Below, in pieces: positions 1-6,127 of a DNA stretch of 6,127 nt. The notes below the pieces were generated by a model that saw only the letters and a program-made list of their open reading frames with translations, searched no databases and was not told where the DNA came from. Source of the DNA: ZC4RG29 sp036273935 (lineage in GTDB: Bacteria; Bacteroidota; Bacteroidia; Cytophagales; Cyclobacteriaceae); the NCBI GenBank assembly GCA_036273935.1, contig DASUGQ010000128.1, forward strand, positions 1 to 6,127, in the 5' to 3' direction. Within the stretch, counting starts at the first letter, position 1; the number at the start of each line of letters is the position of its first letter. Position numbers and translations under genes: made by a program.

Positions 1-822
1 ATCGCGGCCACTGTGTTTCAATATCGGGTTGCCCTCATATTCGGAAAAGGTGCGGCCATTGTCATAACTCAGCTTTAGACATTCACCTCTTCCGGTACTC
101 GTATAGATCGCAATAATTGGGTCAATCCCGTTTTTCCTAAACCCTGAAGTATTTTTTATGTCTACAACGGCAGAACCGGAAAATGCTGCGTCTTGCCTTC
201 CACCTTCCAGGTTTAGCATTGGAAAAATGGCATCATTCAACTCGCGCCAGTGAAGCAAATCCTTGCTCACCGCATGGCCCCAATGCATGTTGCCCCACGG
301 CCAGCCATAGGGATTGTGCTGAAAATACAAATGATACTCGTCATTATCGTAAATCAATCCGTTCGGATCGTTGATCCAACCCCTACGCGCTGTGAAGTGA
401 ACCTGCGGCCGGTTACTTTCTTTATACAGGCTATCCATACCTGGAAACTTAGCGTCGGCAAAAATCAAGTCCAGCGCCTTAACAGGAAGCGCTTCATTGC
501 TCACACTGGTTGCAGTTGGTTGCGTTCCTCCAAAGTTTGGCGGTGTGTAATTTTCAATCTCGACGACGATTGATTTACCCTGAAATTCCGTTACATCAAA
601 GAAAGTCCAGAAGTCGGGATTGGCTTCAGCAAGTTTTATTGTGAATTGATCTAATATTTTATCTCCGCTTCTTATCCTTGCCCTTATCAGGCGGGCAGAA
701 TTACTCACAGGCAAATTCAAATACGTTTGTCCTTTTTTTATTTTAAATTCTCTAGAAAAGGGCTGTGCCGATACGGTATAGATAAAAGCAAAGAAGGTTA
801 CAACTATTAAGAGGAATTTCAT
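1..822 (-). CDS. GH32 fructan hydrolase (levanase/inulinase/exo-fructosidase type), N-terminal part, cut by window edge
   Basis: Reading the minus strand from the ATG at 822-820 gives 274 uninterrupted codons running off the left edge. Seen: a signal peptide (residues 1-19, hydrophobic LLIVVTFFAFIYTV, likely cut at VSA|Q), with no Cys and so no lipobox; an N-terminal beta-rich region (about 20-137) that may be the accessory domain often found before Bacteroidota GH32 domains (DUF4980-like, not verified); then the start of the five-bladed GH32 catalytic propeller. Family motifs are RPQVHFT (138-144), WINDPNG (149-155, with the expected nucleophile Asp152), WGHAVSKDLLHW (181-192), FSGS (214-217), and RD of the RDP motif (273-274), whose Asp is the last codon in the window. 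The acid/base Glu of the EC motif lies outside. GH32 enzymes hydrolyse beta-fructosides; endo or exo mode cannot be told here. Secretion without a lipid anchor favours a periplasmic enzyme. It lies 75 bases after the propeller-protein gene and is probably cotranscribed. The truncation is the window edge, not a mutation. Confidence 0.93.
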   Translation of the reverse strand, partial: MKFLLIVVTFFAFIYTVSAQPFSREFKIKKGQTYLNLPVSNSARLIRARIRSGDKILDQFTIKLAEANPDFWTFFDVTEFQGKSIVVEIENYTPPNFGGTQPTATSVSNEALPVKALDLIFADAKFPGMDSLYKESNRPQVHFTARRGWINDPNGLIYDNDEYHLYFQHNPYGWPWGNMHWGHAVSKDLLHWRELNDAIFPMLNLEGGRQDAAFSGSAVVDIKNTSGFRKNGIDPIIAIYTSTGRGECLKLSYDNGRTFSEYEGNPILKHSGRD

Positions 823-897
823 GTGATAGGTTTTTGTTAAGATGGTTCCTGAGAGGTACTGCATTTTTATTAAGCACACAGACTCAAATTTCCATGA

Positions 898-2412
898 CTA
901 TTTGAAGAGCACTTCCGTATTACTGACAAAGGCAATTTTCTTTCCATCGGGCGACCAGGCCGGTGTGTTGATGGTGCCCTGTCCGCCGTATAAGTAAGCA
1001 ATCACTTTTGATTTTCCCCCCGTAATCGGCATCAGTTGCAGATATACATGTTTGTAGGGAGGATGCTCACCTGCCTTCACTTCTTCCTTCAGAAAAGACA
1101 GGTATTGAATCCATTTTCCATCGGGTGAGATATGGGCAAACCAATCGTGAAACTCTCCGTTGGTAACTGCTTCCTGCCCTGATCCGTCAGGTTTCATACG
1201 CCAGATTTGCATTGTACCTGTCCTATTAGAATTAAAGTAAATGTATTTACCGTCCGGTGTATATTCCGGCCCATCATCCAAACCTTCTGCATCCGTAAGT
1301 CTCACTTCGGGGCCACCTTTTGAAGGTATTTTATAAACATCATACTTGCCCTCTCTTGATCCGCAGAAGACAAGGTCTTTTCCATCGGGAGACCACCCAT
1401 GCAAATAAGACGGACCCTTTGGTGTAATTTGTTTTGGATTACCACCTTTCAGCGGCACGGTATAAATTATCGAGCCGCCTAATTCCTTTACGCTACTGCT
1501 CAACCCCAACAATTTGTTGTCAAAAGAAATCACGTGATCGTTATTGTTGTTCTTCACATCACCGGTGTTCAAAACTTTGGCCGTGCGTCTTGCCAGGTCA
1601 AAGGTGTAGATCAAACCCTCGCTATTGTAAATTAATGTTTTCCCGTCAGCGGTCCAGTTAGGAGCTTGTATAGAATTAGGCGCTGTGAAAATAATTTCAC
1701 GTTTGCCCGTTTCTACTTCAAGTATTTCCAACTGACTGGGCAACTTCATCTGGTTAGGGGTGTCCGAAGGTTTTGCAGGTATGGTAAGTCGAACATCTTT
1801 GAATATCGCCTTCTCTACAACGTCTTTGTTATGAGAGCCAACAAATACTCCCACATACACTTCATCACCCAAATCCAGGTCAGTCACTTGTTCAGTTACA
1901 AACGGCTCTCCGAATTTTGCCACACGCATCACATAGGTATTCCCTTTCCTTTCCAATTGAATGACATCGGCATGCGTAATTGTTGAACGTACTTCTTCTG
2001 TTTTCTCGCCCGTGGCTCTTCTGAATTGCAATGACGTAAGACCATCACCGTGAACCACAGTATTAACGTGAGCAGATTTTCCGTCAAGCGAGGCACGCGC
2101 CATCCAACCAAACTTTCTGTGAAGTTCAACACCCTTGCCTACAAATTCGCCACGGGCGTAGACGATAAAATCGCCTTTGATTTTTTTCCATAGAAAATGA
2201 AACTCATCGTGGTCCGCCCAAATATTGTATCCGGCACCGGCAACTTCATATTGTTGAATTTTTGGATCGAAAGTCGCTGAACCTGGCTTAACATCCATTC
2301 CCACTTCTCCGTGTCCATCAAAGAGTCCAACACCCTGCGAGTAAGCCATTGTGCTAAAGCATGCTATTATACCCAGAAAAAATCCTGGACTTTTGAATTT
2401 GTATTTTTTCAT
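898..2412 (-). CDS. Exported jelly-roll (DUF1349-like) + TolB-like PD40 beta-propeller protein
   Basis: This is a complete 504-residue protein from an ATG at 2412 (A-rich leader AATAAAAAAGAACAAG) to TAG at 898-900. Residues 1-25 form an export signal (KKYKFK, then FFLGIIACFSTMA); cleavage could be at AYS|Q, or at IIA|C18 if it is a lipoprotein. Residues ~30-212 look like a concanavalin/laminin-G type jelly roll of the DUF1349 kind, with the stretches NIWADHDEFHFLWKKIKGDF, KFGWMARASLD and VVHGDGLTSLQFRR. Residues ~228-504 are a TolB-like propeller with about six blades; WD40-like/PD40 'SPDGK' signatures occur at 254-258 (TADGK), 341-345, 385-389 (TPDGK), 429-433 and 487-491. Similar proteins are often labelled 'TolB family' or 'biopolymer transporter', but it is not the Tol-Pal TolB: no pal or tolQRA gene is adjacent and the N-terminal domain differs. 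No catalytic motif is visible. Its place between susD and a GH32 gene suggests glycan binding or display at the cell envelope; this is inference. Confidence 0.82.
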   Translation of the reverse strand: MKKYKFKSPGFFLGIIACFSTMAYSQGVGLFDGHGEVGMDVKPGSATFDPKIQQYEVAGAGYNIWADHDEFHFLWKKIKGDFIVYARGEFVGKGVELHRKFGWMARASLDGKSAHVNTVVHGDGLTSLQFRRATGEKTEEVRSTITHADVIQLERKGNTYVMRVAKFGEPFVTEQVTDLDLGDEVYVGVFVGSHNKDVVEKAIFKDVRLTIPAKPSDTPNQMKLPSQLEILEVETGKREIIFTAPNSIQAPNWTADGKTLIYNSEGLIYTFDLARRTAKVLNTGDVKNNNNDHVISFDNKLLGLSSSVKELGGSIIYTVPLKGGNPKQITPKGPSYLHGWSPDGKDLVFCGSREGKYDVYKIPSKGGPEVRLTDAEGLDDGPEYTPDGKYIYFNSNRTGTMQIWRMKPDGSGQEAVTNGEFHDWFAHISPDGKWIQYLSFLKEEVKAGEHPPYKHVYLQLMPITGGKSKVIAYLYGGQGTINTPAWSPDGKKIAFVSNTEVLFK

Positions 2413-2550
2413 CTTGTTCTTTTTTATTCCAGATTGATTCCAATATTGCTAATTGTGCCGGGATGGAAAAAGTGCCAATCAGTTAATGATCCGAATTGAT
2501 TGTAACATTAAGGAATCTCAAAATTGCAACATCCTACTCAACACATGTTC

Positions 2551-2590
2551 AATGATACTGGGCTCACAATACGTAAAGTCCAGTATCATT
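2551..2590. repeat. Perfect 11-bp inverted repeat (hairpin) after susD
   Basis: The left arm AATGATACTGG (2551-2561) and right arm CCAGTATCATT (2580-2590) are exact reverse complements around an 18-base spacer. The right arm ends 15 bases past the susD stop codon in the direction of transcription. On the minus-strand transcript neither side has a proper U-tract (the bases after the stem read GAACATGTGT), so it is not a textbook Rho-independent terminator. It may attenuate transcription, or stabilise the 3' end of a susCD transcript so that the downstream genes are expressed less. An operator is less likely given its position. The symmetry is seen directly; the role is inferred. Confidence 0.6.
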
Positions 2591-2605
2591 AAACTTTCCC
2601 AAATC

Positions 2606-4336
2606 TTAATATCCAGGGTTTTGCTGATATAAACCTTTCGTATAGTTTATCTCCCTTTGAGGAATCGGATAATACTCATCACGTCCTTTCGTGAATACAG
2701 CAGAACTGAGGAATGACCTCCGCGTTTTCTCCACCGCGAGATACGCATTTAGCGTTTCTTCGGCTATACCCCAGCGAACAAGGTCAAAGAACCTTGGACT
2801 CTCCATGGCAAACTCAAGTCTCCTCTCCCATTGCAAAGCCTTCCTTGCTGTGGCCTGGTCCCAGGTGATGTTCGTGCCAGGAATATACTCAGCAATCAGG
2901 TAATTAGAGGGATAGTTTCCATCAAGTTTTTTCGTTCTTTCCTTGCTGTTATTGGCTCGGGCTCTTACCTCGTTTATAAGAGGCAATGCTTCGTCCTGAC
3001 GGCCCAGTTCTATAAGTGCCTCGGCTTTCATCAATAACACATCTGCATAGCGTATGATGTCAATGTTTTTAGATGATCCATAAAAAGGTCCGACTTTTTT
3101 GAAGCAAGGACAGTCGGCAGCCTGTTGCTCCTTCATGTTTCCGAAACCGCCATAAAGGGCTGAGATACGCTCCCAGCTATGGGAATAGGTTATGTTAGGG
3201 TTGTACTTGAAAGGATGACCTAAGATGCCTATCGTATGATCAATACGGGGATCAACGGTAACACCATTGGTCACGAGGTCTGCATCACCCAGCACAACAT
3301 CATTAAAGGTGTCGAACTTGGGTAGTCCGTTGGCGTCCGTTGCAAATGCATTCACCATGTTCTGACTGGGCATATGGAACCAGCAACACCCATACTGAGG
3401 AGCAAGGCTGTAGTTCAGACTGGTCGACATGCTTAATCGGCCAATAGCCGTTCCATCGTTAATGGAATACTGGATAGCAAAAATAGATTCCGGGCCATTG
3501 TCGTAGCCATTCAGGAAGTTCTCGGCGAAGTCAGGCTGCAGACTGTACACCCCTGAATTGATCACATCCGTAGTAAGATCCACTACCTCATTTAAGCGTG
3601 CCGCATCTATCCCGGTGACGGTATGCGTTTCATCTTGCGTATAGGCTTGGTAAAGACGAACTTTTGCCAGATAGGCTTTTGCCGCGAGCCTGTTGGCTCT
3701 TCCTACCTCTGGCTGTATATCCGGCAGATTGTCAATTGCGAATTGAAAGTCCTCGGCAATTTTGTTCCACAATTCATCGCTTGTTAAGGCAACATTTGAT
3801 GTTTCCAGAATTTGTTCACGCGTGAGTGTTTCATCAATATAGGGAATATGATTCCACATAACCTTGCCAACAAAATGAGCGTGACCTCTGAGAAATCTCA
3901 TTTCTGCCATTCGTTTTAATCTGTCTGGAAATTCGGCTTCAGTAAGAGCGGTCAGTGAGCCAAGCGCAAAGTTCGCTCTCGAAATGAGAGCATAAAGCTG
4001 GGTCCATGTTAATGGAAGATAATCTCCTTCATTGGGTGTCGTCAGGTTGTATTGCTCAAATCTGTTTATGGTATACTGGTCTGTCACACTTCCTCCTCCC
4101 TTGTACGCGTCGTCTGAACGGACACTGCCATACACCCACATGCTGGTAATGGATCTGTCCCAGAAATCATTTCCAAGTGCCGCGTAGGCTGCGTTGACCA
4201 TATTATCGGCGGTGGCCGCTGTACTTACCTGTGCTTCTGTCAGGGTTCCTTTGGGAGAATAATCAAGGAAATCCGAGCAAGCATCTATCAGGAATAGCGT
4301 TGAAATCAAAAATATTGCTGCAAATTTAGTTTTCAT
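2606..4336 (-). CDS. SusD/RagB-family nutrient-binding outer-membrane lipoprotein
   Basis: This is a complete 576-residue protein, ATG at 4336-4334 and TAA at 2606-2608; 500-600 residues is normal for the family. The lipoprotein signal ends at IDA|C20 and is followed by SDFLDYSPKG, the usual SusD mature N-terminus. Family landmarks are MAEMRFLRGHAHF (143-155) and the helical TPR-like part around RLAAKAYLAKVRLYQAY (216-232); NIDIIRYADVLLMKAEAL (424-441); RRLEFAMESPRFFDLVRWG (505-523); and the C-terminus DEYYPIPQREINYTKGLYQQNPGY. SusD proteins sit on the outer leaflet as a lid over the SusC barrel and bind the glycan being imported. Here the substrate is probably a fructan, judged only from the downstream GH32 gene. 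The gene follows susC by 14 bases, so the two are almost certainly translated from one mRNA. Four cysteines besides the anchor lie in two pairs (317-318 and 409/411), which is uncommon for an exposed lipoprotein and may mean disulfides. Confidence 0.95.
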   Translation of the reverse strand: MKTKFAAIFLISTLFLIDACSDFLDYSPKGTLTEAQVSTAATADNMVNAAYAALGNDFWDRSITSMWVYGSVRSDDAYKGGGSVTDQYTINRFEQYNLTTPNEGDYLPLTWTQLYALISRANFALGSLTALTEAEFPDRLKRMAEMRFLRGHAHFVGKVMWNHIPYIDETLTREQILETSNVALTSDELWNKIAEDFQFAIDNLPDIQPEVGRANRLAAKAYLAKVRLYQAYTQDETHTVTGIDAARLNEVVDLTTDVINSGVYSLQPDFAENFLNGYDNGPESIFAIQYSINDGTAIGRLSMSTSLNYSLAPQYGCCWFHMPSQNMVNAFATDANGLPKFDTFNDVVLGDADLVTNGVTVDPRIDHTIGILGHPFKYNPNITYSHSWERISALYGGFGNMKEQQAADCPCFKKVGPFYGSSKNIDIIRYADVLLMKAEALIELGRQDEALPLINEVRARANNSKERTKKLDGNYPSNYLIAEYIPGTNITWDQATARKALQWERRLEFAMESPRFFDLVRWGIAEETLNAYLAVEKTRRSFLSSAVFTKGRDEYYPIPQREINYTKGLYQQNPGY

Positions 4337-4350
4337 AAACGTAGAATTTA

Positions 4351-6127
4351 TTAGTTAAAGGTGACGTTTAAGCCAAGCGTGTAAGAAGTGGGCACGGGAA
4401 TGGTGTTGATGCTCACCAACTCTGGATCATTAATGGTAAGCCCTTTTGGCTTAAACCAAAACAGATTGTCGCCCATAACAAACACGCGAAGACTTTGAAT
4501 CCTGGCTCTTTGAGACACGCTGGCAGGCAACGTATATCCCAACTGCATGGAGCGCATTTTGAAATAGGAAGTATTCACGATAAAAAAATCGGAAGGGCGG
4601 TTTTCACTATTAGCATCAACAAGTGAAAGCATGGGCACTTTGGAGGAAGTATTCCTTGGCGACCACGCGTCCAGAATGCCATTGTTGGCATTGTTATTCC
4701 GCACATCAATACGATTTGATAAATAACCATAAGGGTCGGTTCCGGTTCTGCCGGAGATGCCAGAGCCAAAAATTGAAAGGTCAAAATTCTTGTATCCGAT
4801 ATCAATCCTGATACCATATTCAAATGCGGGCAGAACAGTACCTAACCAATCCTGATCCAGCGCGTCGACCTTCCCGTCGCCATTCAGGTCTTTGTACCTG
4901 ATTCTTCCAATTCCTTTGCCAACCTGAGTGGCATGAGCGTCAACTTCAGCTTGAGTCTGAAATAAACCATCGGACCGGTAGCCAAAAAGTGATAATTGGG
5001 AGTGACCCACAATTGATTTTTCTGAATTGCCCGGATAGGCTGATCGCACTTCATCAGGCAATTCGGTTATGATGTCTCTGAACCTGGAGAGGTTGCCATT
5101 TATGCTATAAGTGAAAGGACCCGACTGATTGCGGTAACCTAAAATCAACTCAAAGCCCTTGTTCTCCTTTGTCGCACCGTTCACCCATCTTATTTTTCCC
5201 TCACCCACTGCTGCTGCGACTGGCGGTTGAACCAGAATGTCAGTTGTCTTTCTGGTAAAATAATCGAAGGATCCAAAAAGTTTATCATTCGCAAAACTGA
5301 AGTCGAGGCCAATGTTCACTTCCTGAGTTTGTTCCCACTTCAGCCCGCTGTTGCCTGCCTGTACAGATACGAAACCGGATGGCAACGTGCCGCCATTTGC
5401 TCCTGCCAGGTCGTAAGCGGTTCCGACGTTAAGCCACTGACCAGGGAATCCCACACCGTTATTGTAAAGTGTACCATAGTTAGGATAATACAACCCGAGG
5501 CTGGCAACATCGGCAATATTTTGATTGTCCTGGTTTCCAATATCCTGGTTCCCGACGCGCCCATATCCTGCCCGAAGTTTAAGATCTGAGATCCATTCCA
5601 TATCTTGCATGAAAGATTCATTCGCAATCCTCCACCCTACCGTCACGGCCGGGAAAACACCATACCTGTTGTCTTCGCCAAAACGCGAGGAACCATCTCT
5701 ACGAACAGTTACGGATGCCAAATATTTGTCGTTGAAAGAATAGTTTATCTTTCCAAACTGGGAAAACAATCTGTTTCCAGTAGCCGTACCAGAAGTAACG
5801 CTGCGACCAGAGCCCGCGTCAATATAGAAGAAGTCTTCGGTTTGACTTGCAAACGTCTCCCGGTAGGCACTGAATGAATCTCTGTCCGTTTTTATAGCTT
5901 CCACACCTGCAAGGAAGTTGAACGTGCTTTTACCCTTTTGGAGTTGATATCTAAGTGTGTTAGACCAGGTGAGACTCAGTTGATTCGTATTTGCCTTCAA
6001 TAAACTGTTTACCTGCCTCCCAAGAAATCCTTCCTGAAATGCGAGTTCGATATTTTTGTTCAGCGCAGTGGAGTAATCATATCCCAGGCTTGATTTGAAG
6101 ATTAAGTTCTTAACCAGTTCGGCCTCA
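4351..6127 (-). CDS. SusC/RagA-family TonB-linked outer-membrane transporter, C-terminal ~591 residues
   Basis: The frame is open from the right edge (6126) to TAA at 4351-4353. There is no real start inside: the apparent start at 6000 is a TTG leucine in mid-barrel, and the frame continues upstream as ...ELAFQEGFLGRQVNSLL. About 40% of a typical ~1000-residue SusC is missing, including the signal peptide, carboxypeptidase-like domain, TonB box and plug. The visible part is a series of amphipathic barrel strands with SusC signatures: KYLASVTVRRDGSSRFG, then RYGVFPAVTVGWRIANE, LKLRAGYGRVGNQDIGNQ, GLKWEQTQEVNIGLDFSF, RIRYKDLNGDGKVDALDQDWLG, and the terminal strand PTSYTLGLNVTFN. The DLNGDGKVDALDQD stretch (4849-4890) resembles an EF-hand-like loop and is common in this family. 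SusC imports oligosaccharides into the periplasm using TonB energy, paired with the SusD encoded 14 bases downstream. Substrate is inferred as fructan from the GH32 neighbour. Confidence 0.95.
   Translation of the reverse strand, partial: EAELVKNLIFKSSLGYDYSTALNKNIELAFQEGFLGRQVNSLLKANTNQLSLTWSNTLRYQLQKGKSTFNFLAGVEAIKTDRDSFSAYRETFASQTEDFFYIDAGSGRSVTSGTATGNRLFSQFGKINYSFNDKYLASVTVRRDGSSRFGEDNRYGVFPAVTVGWRIANESFMQDMEWISDLKLRAGYGRVGNQDIGNQDNQNIADVASLGLYYPNYGTLYNNGVGFPGQWLNVGTAYDLAGANGGTLPSGFVSVQAGNSGLKWEQTQEVNIGLDFSFANDKLFGSFDYFTRKTTDILVQPPVAAAVGEGKIRWVNGATKENKGFELILGYRNQSGPFTYSINGNLSRFRDIITELPDEVRSAYPGNSEKSIVGHSQLSLFGYRSDGLFQTQAEVDAHATQVGKGIGRIRYKDLNGDGKVDALDQDWLGTVLPAFEYGIRIDIGYKNFDLSIFGSGISGRTGTDPYGYLSNRIDVRNNNANNGILDAWSPRNTSSKVPMLSLVDANSENRPSDFFIVNTSYFKMRSMQLGYTLPASVSQRARIQSLRVFVMGDNLFWFKPKGLTINDPELVSINTIPVPTSYTLGLNVTFN

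Larger units (their letters stand above)
1..6127 (-). other. Probable fructan polysaccharide utilization locus (partial operon)
   Basis: Four minus-strand genes follow one another with gaps of 14, 193 and 75 bases: susC-like, susD-like, jelly-roll/propeller protein, GH32. A susCD pair followed by exported accessory and glycoside hydrolase genes is the defining arrangement of a Bacteroidota PUL. GH32 acts on beta-fructosides, so a levan, inulin or fructo-oligosaccharide locus is the natural reading. The promoter and any sensor (HTCS, ECF sigma/anti-sigma or LacI type) must lie beyond the right edge or elsewhere, as none is seen here. The downstream extent of the operon is unknown because the GH32 gene leaves the window. 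No convincing internal promoter was found in either longer gap. Confidence 0.75.

Noticed and set aside
250..573. Plus-strand open frame of 107 codons
   Set aside because: It lies wholly antisense to the GH32 reading frame, whose motifs (WINDPNG, FSGS) are clear. Its translation shows no recognisable family and it has no sensible neighbours.
841..857. Short imperfect stem (GTTCCT/AGGTAC with one mismatch) between the propeller and GH32 genes
   Set aside because: The stem is short and mismatched with no U-tract; such a match is expected by chance and the two genes look cotranscribed.
898..2412. Annotation as the Tol-Pal component TolB
   Set aside because: Only the propeller half resembles TolB. 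The N-terminal domain is jelly-roll-like and no Tol-Pal genes are adjacent, so the tolB symbol would mislead.
2519..2526. CAATTTTG as a minus-strand promoter -7 box for the propeller gene
   Set aside because: It misses the first consensus base and the nearest upstream TTG is only about 12 bases away instead of about 19-21. Too weak to annotate.
5227..5589. Plus-strand open frame of 120 codons
   Set aside because: It is antisense to the SusC barrel region. The minus-strand frame carries strong family signatures over the same bases, so this is a shadow frame.
5998..6000. TTG as a start codon for the SusC-like gene
   Set aside because: The frame stays open to the window edge and upstream residues continue as barrel sequence; a start here would leave no signal peptide or plug.

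Overview
The window comes from a Bacteroidota (Bacteroidetes) genome. The evidence is an adjacent SusC/SusD pair, export signals ending in '(S)AQ' or '(Y)SQ', and A-rich leaders without a clear Shine-Dalgarno before the starts. The genus cannot be fixed from this stretch. Free-living families such as Cytophagales, Sphingobacteriales or Chitinophagales are plausible, but that is a guess. All four genes lie on the minus strand and read from high to low coordinates, and the coding density is high.

Layout in transcription order: (1) 6127 to 4351, the C-terminal ~591 residues of a SusC-family TonB-dependent outer-membrane transporter whose N-terminus lies beyond the right edge. (2) 4336 to 2606, a complete SusD/RagB-family surface lipoprotein only 14 bases downstream. 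(3) A 193-base gap (2413-2605) with a perfect 11-bp inverted repeat just after the susD stop. (4) 2412 to 898, an exported two-domain protein: an N-terminal lectin-like/DUF1349-like jelly-roll domain followed by a TolB-like (PD40) beta-propeller. (5) A 75-base gap, then 822 to 1, the N-terminal 274 residues of a glycoside hydrolase family 32 (GH32) enzyme. This last gene is cut by the left edge exactly at the Asp of the RDP motif, and it does not show as a long start-to-stop frame because its stop lies outside the window.

Together the genes look like part of a polysaccharide utilization locus (PUL) for a fructan such as levan, inulin or fructo-oligosaccharides. SusD would capture the glycan at the cell surface, SusC would import oligosaccharides, and the GH32 enzyme would release fructose, probably in the periplasm because it carries a signal peptide without a lipobox. 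The substrate is inferred only from the GH32 family. The jelly-roll/propeller protein sits where PULs often encode a surface glycan-binding protein (SusE/F position), and its role is unknown. I see no mobile element, RNA gene, CRISPR array or regulator gene. I see no clearly novel system; the propeller protein and the post-susD hairpin are the parts most worth following up.
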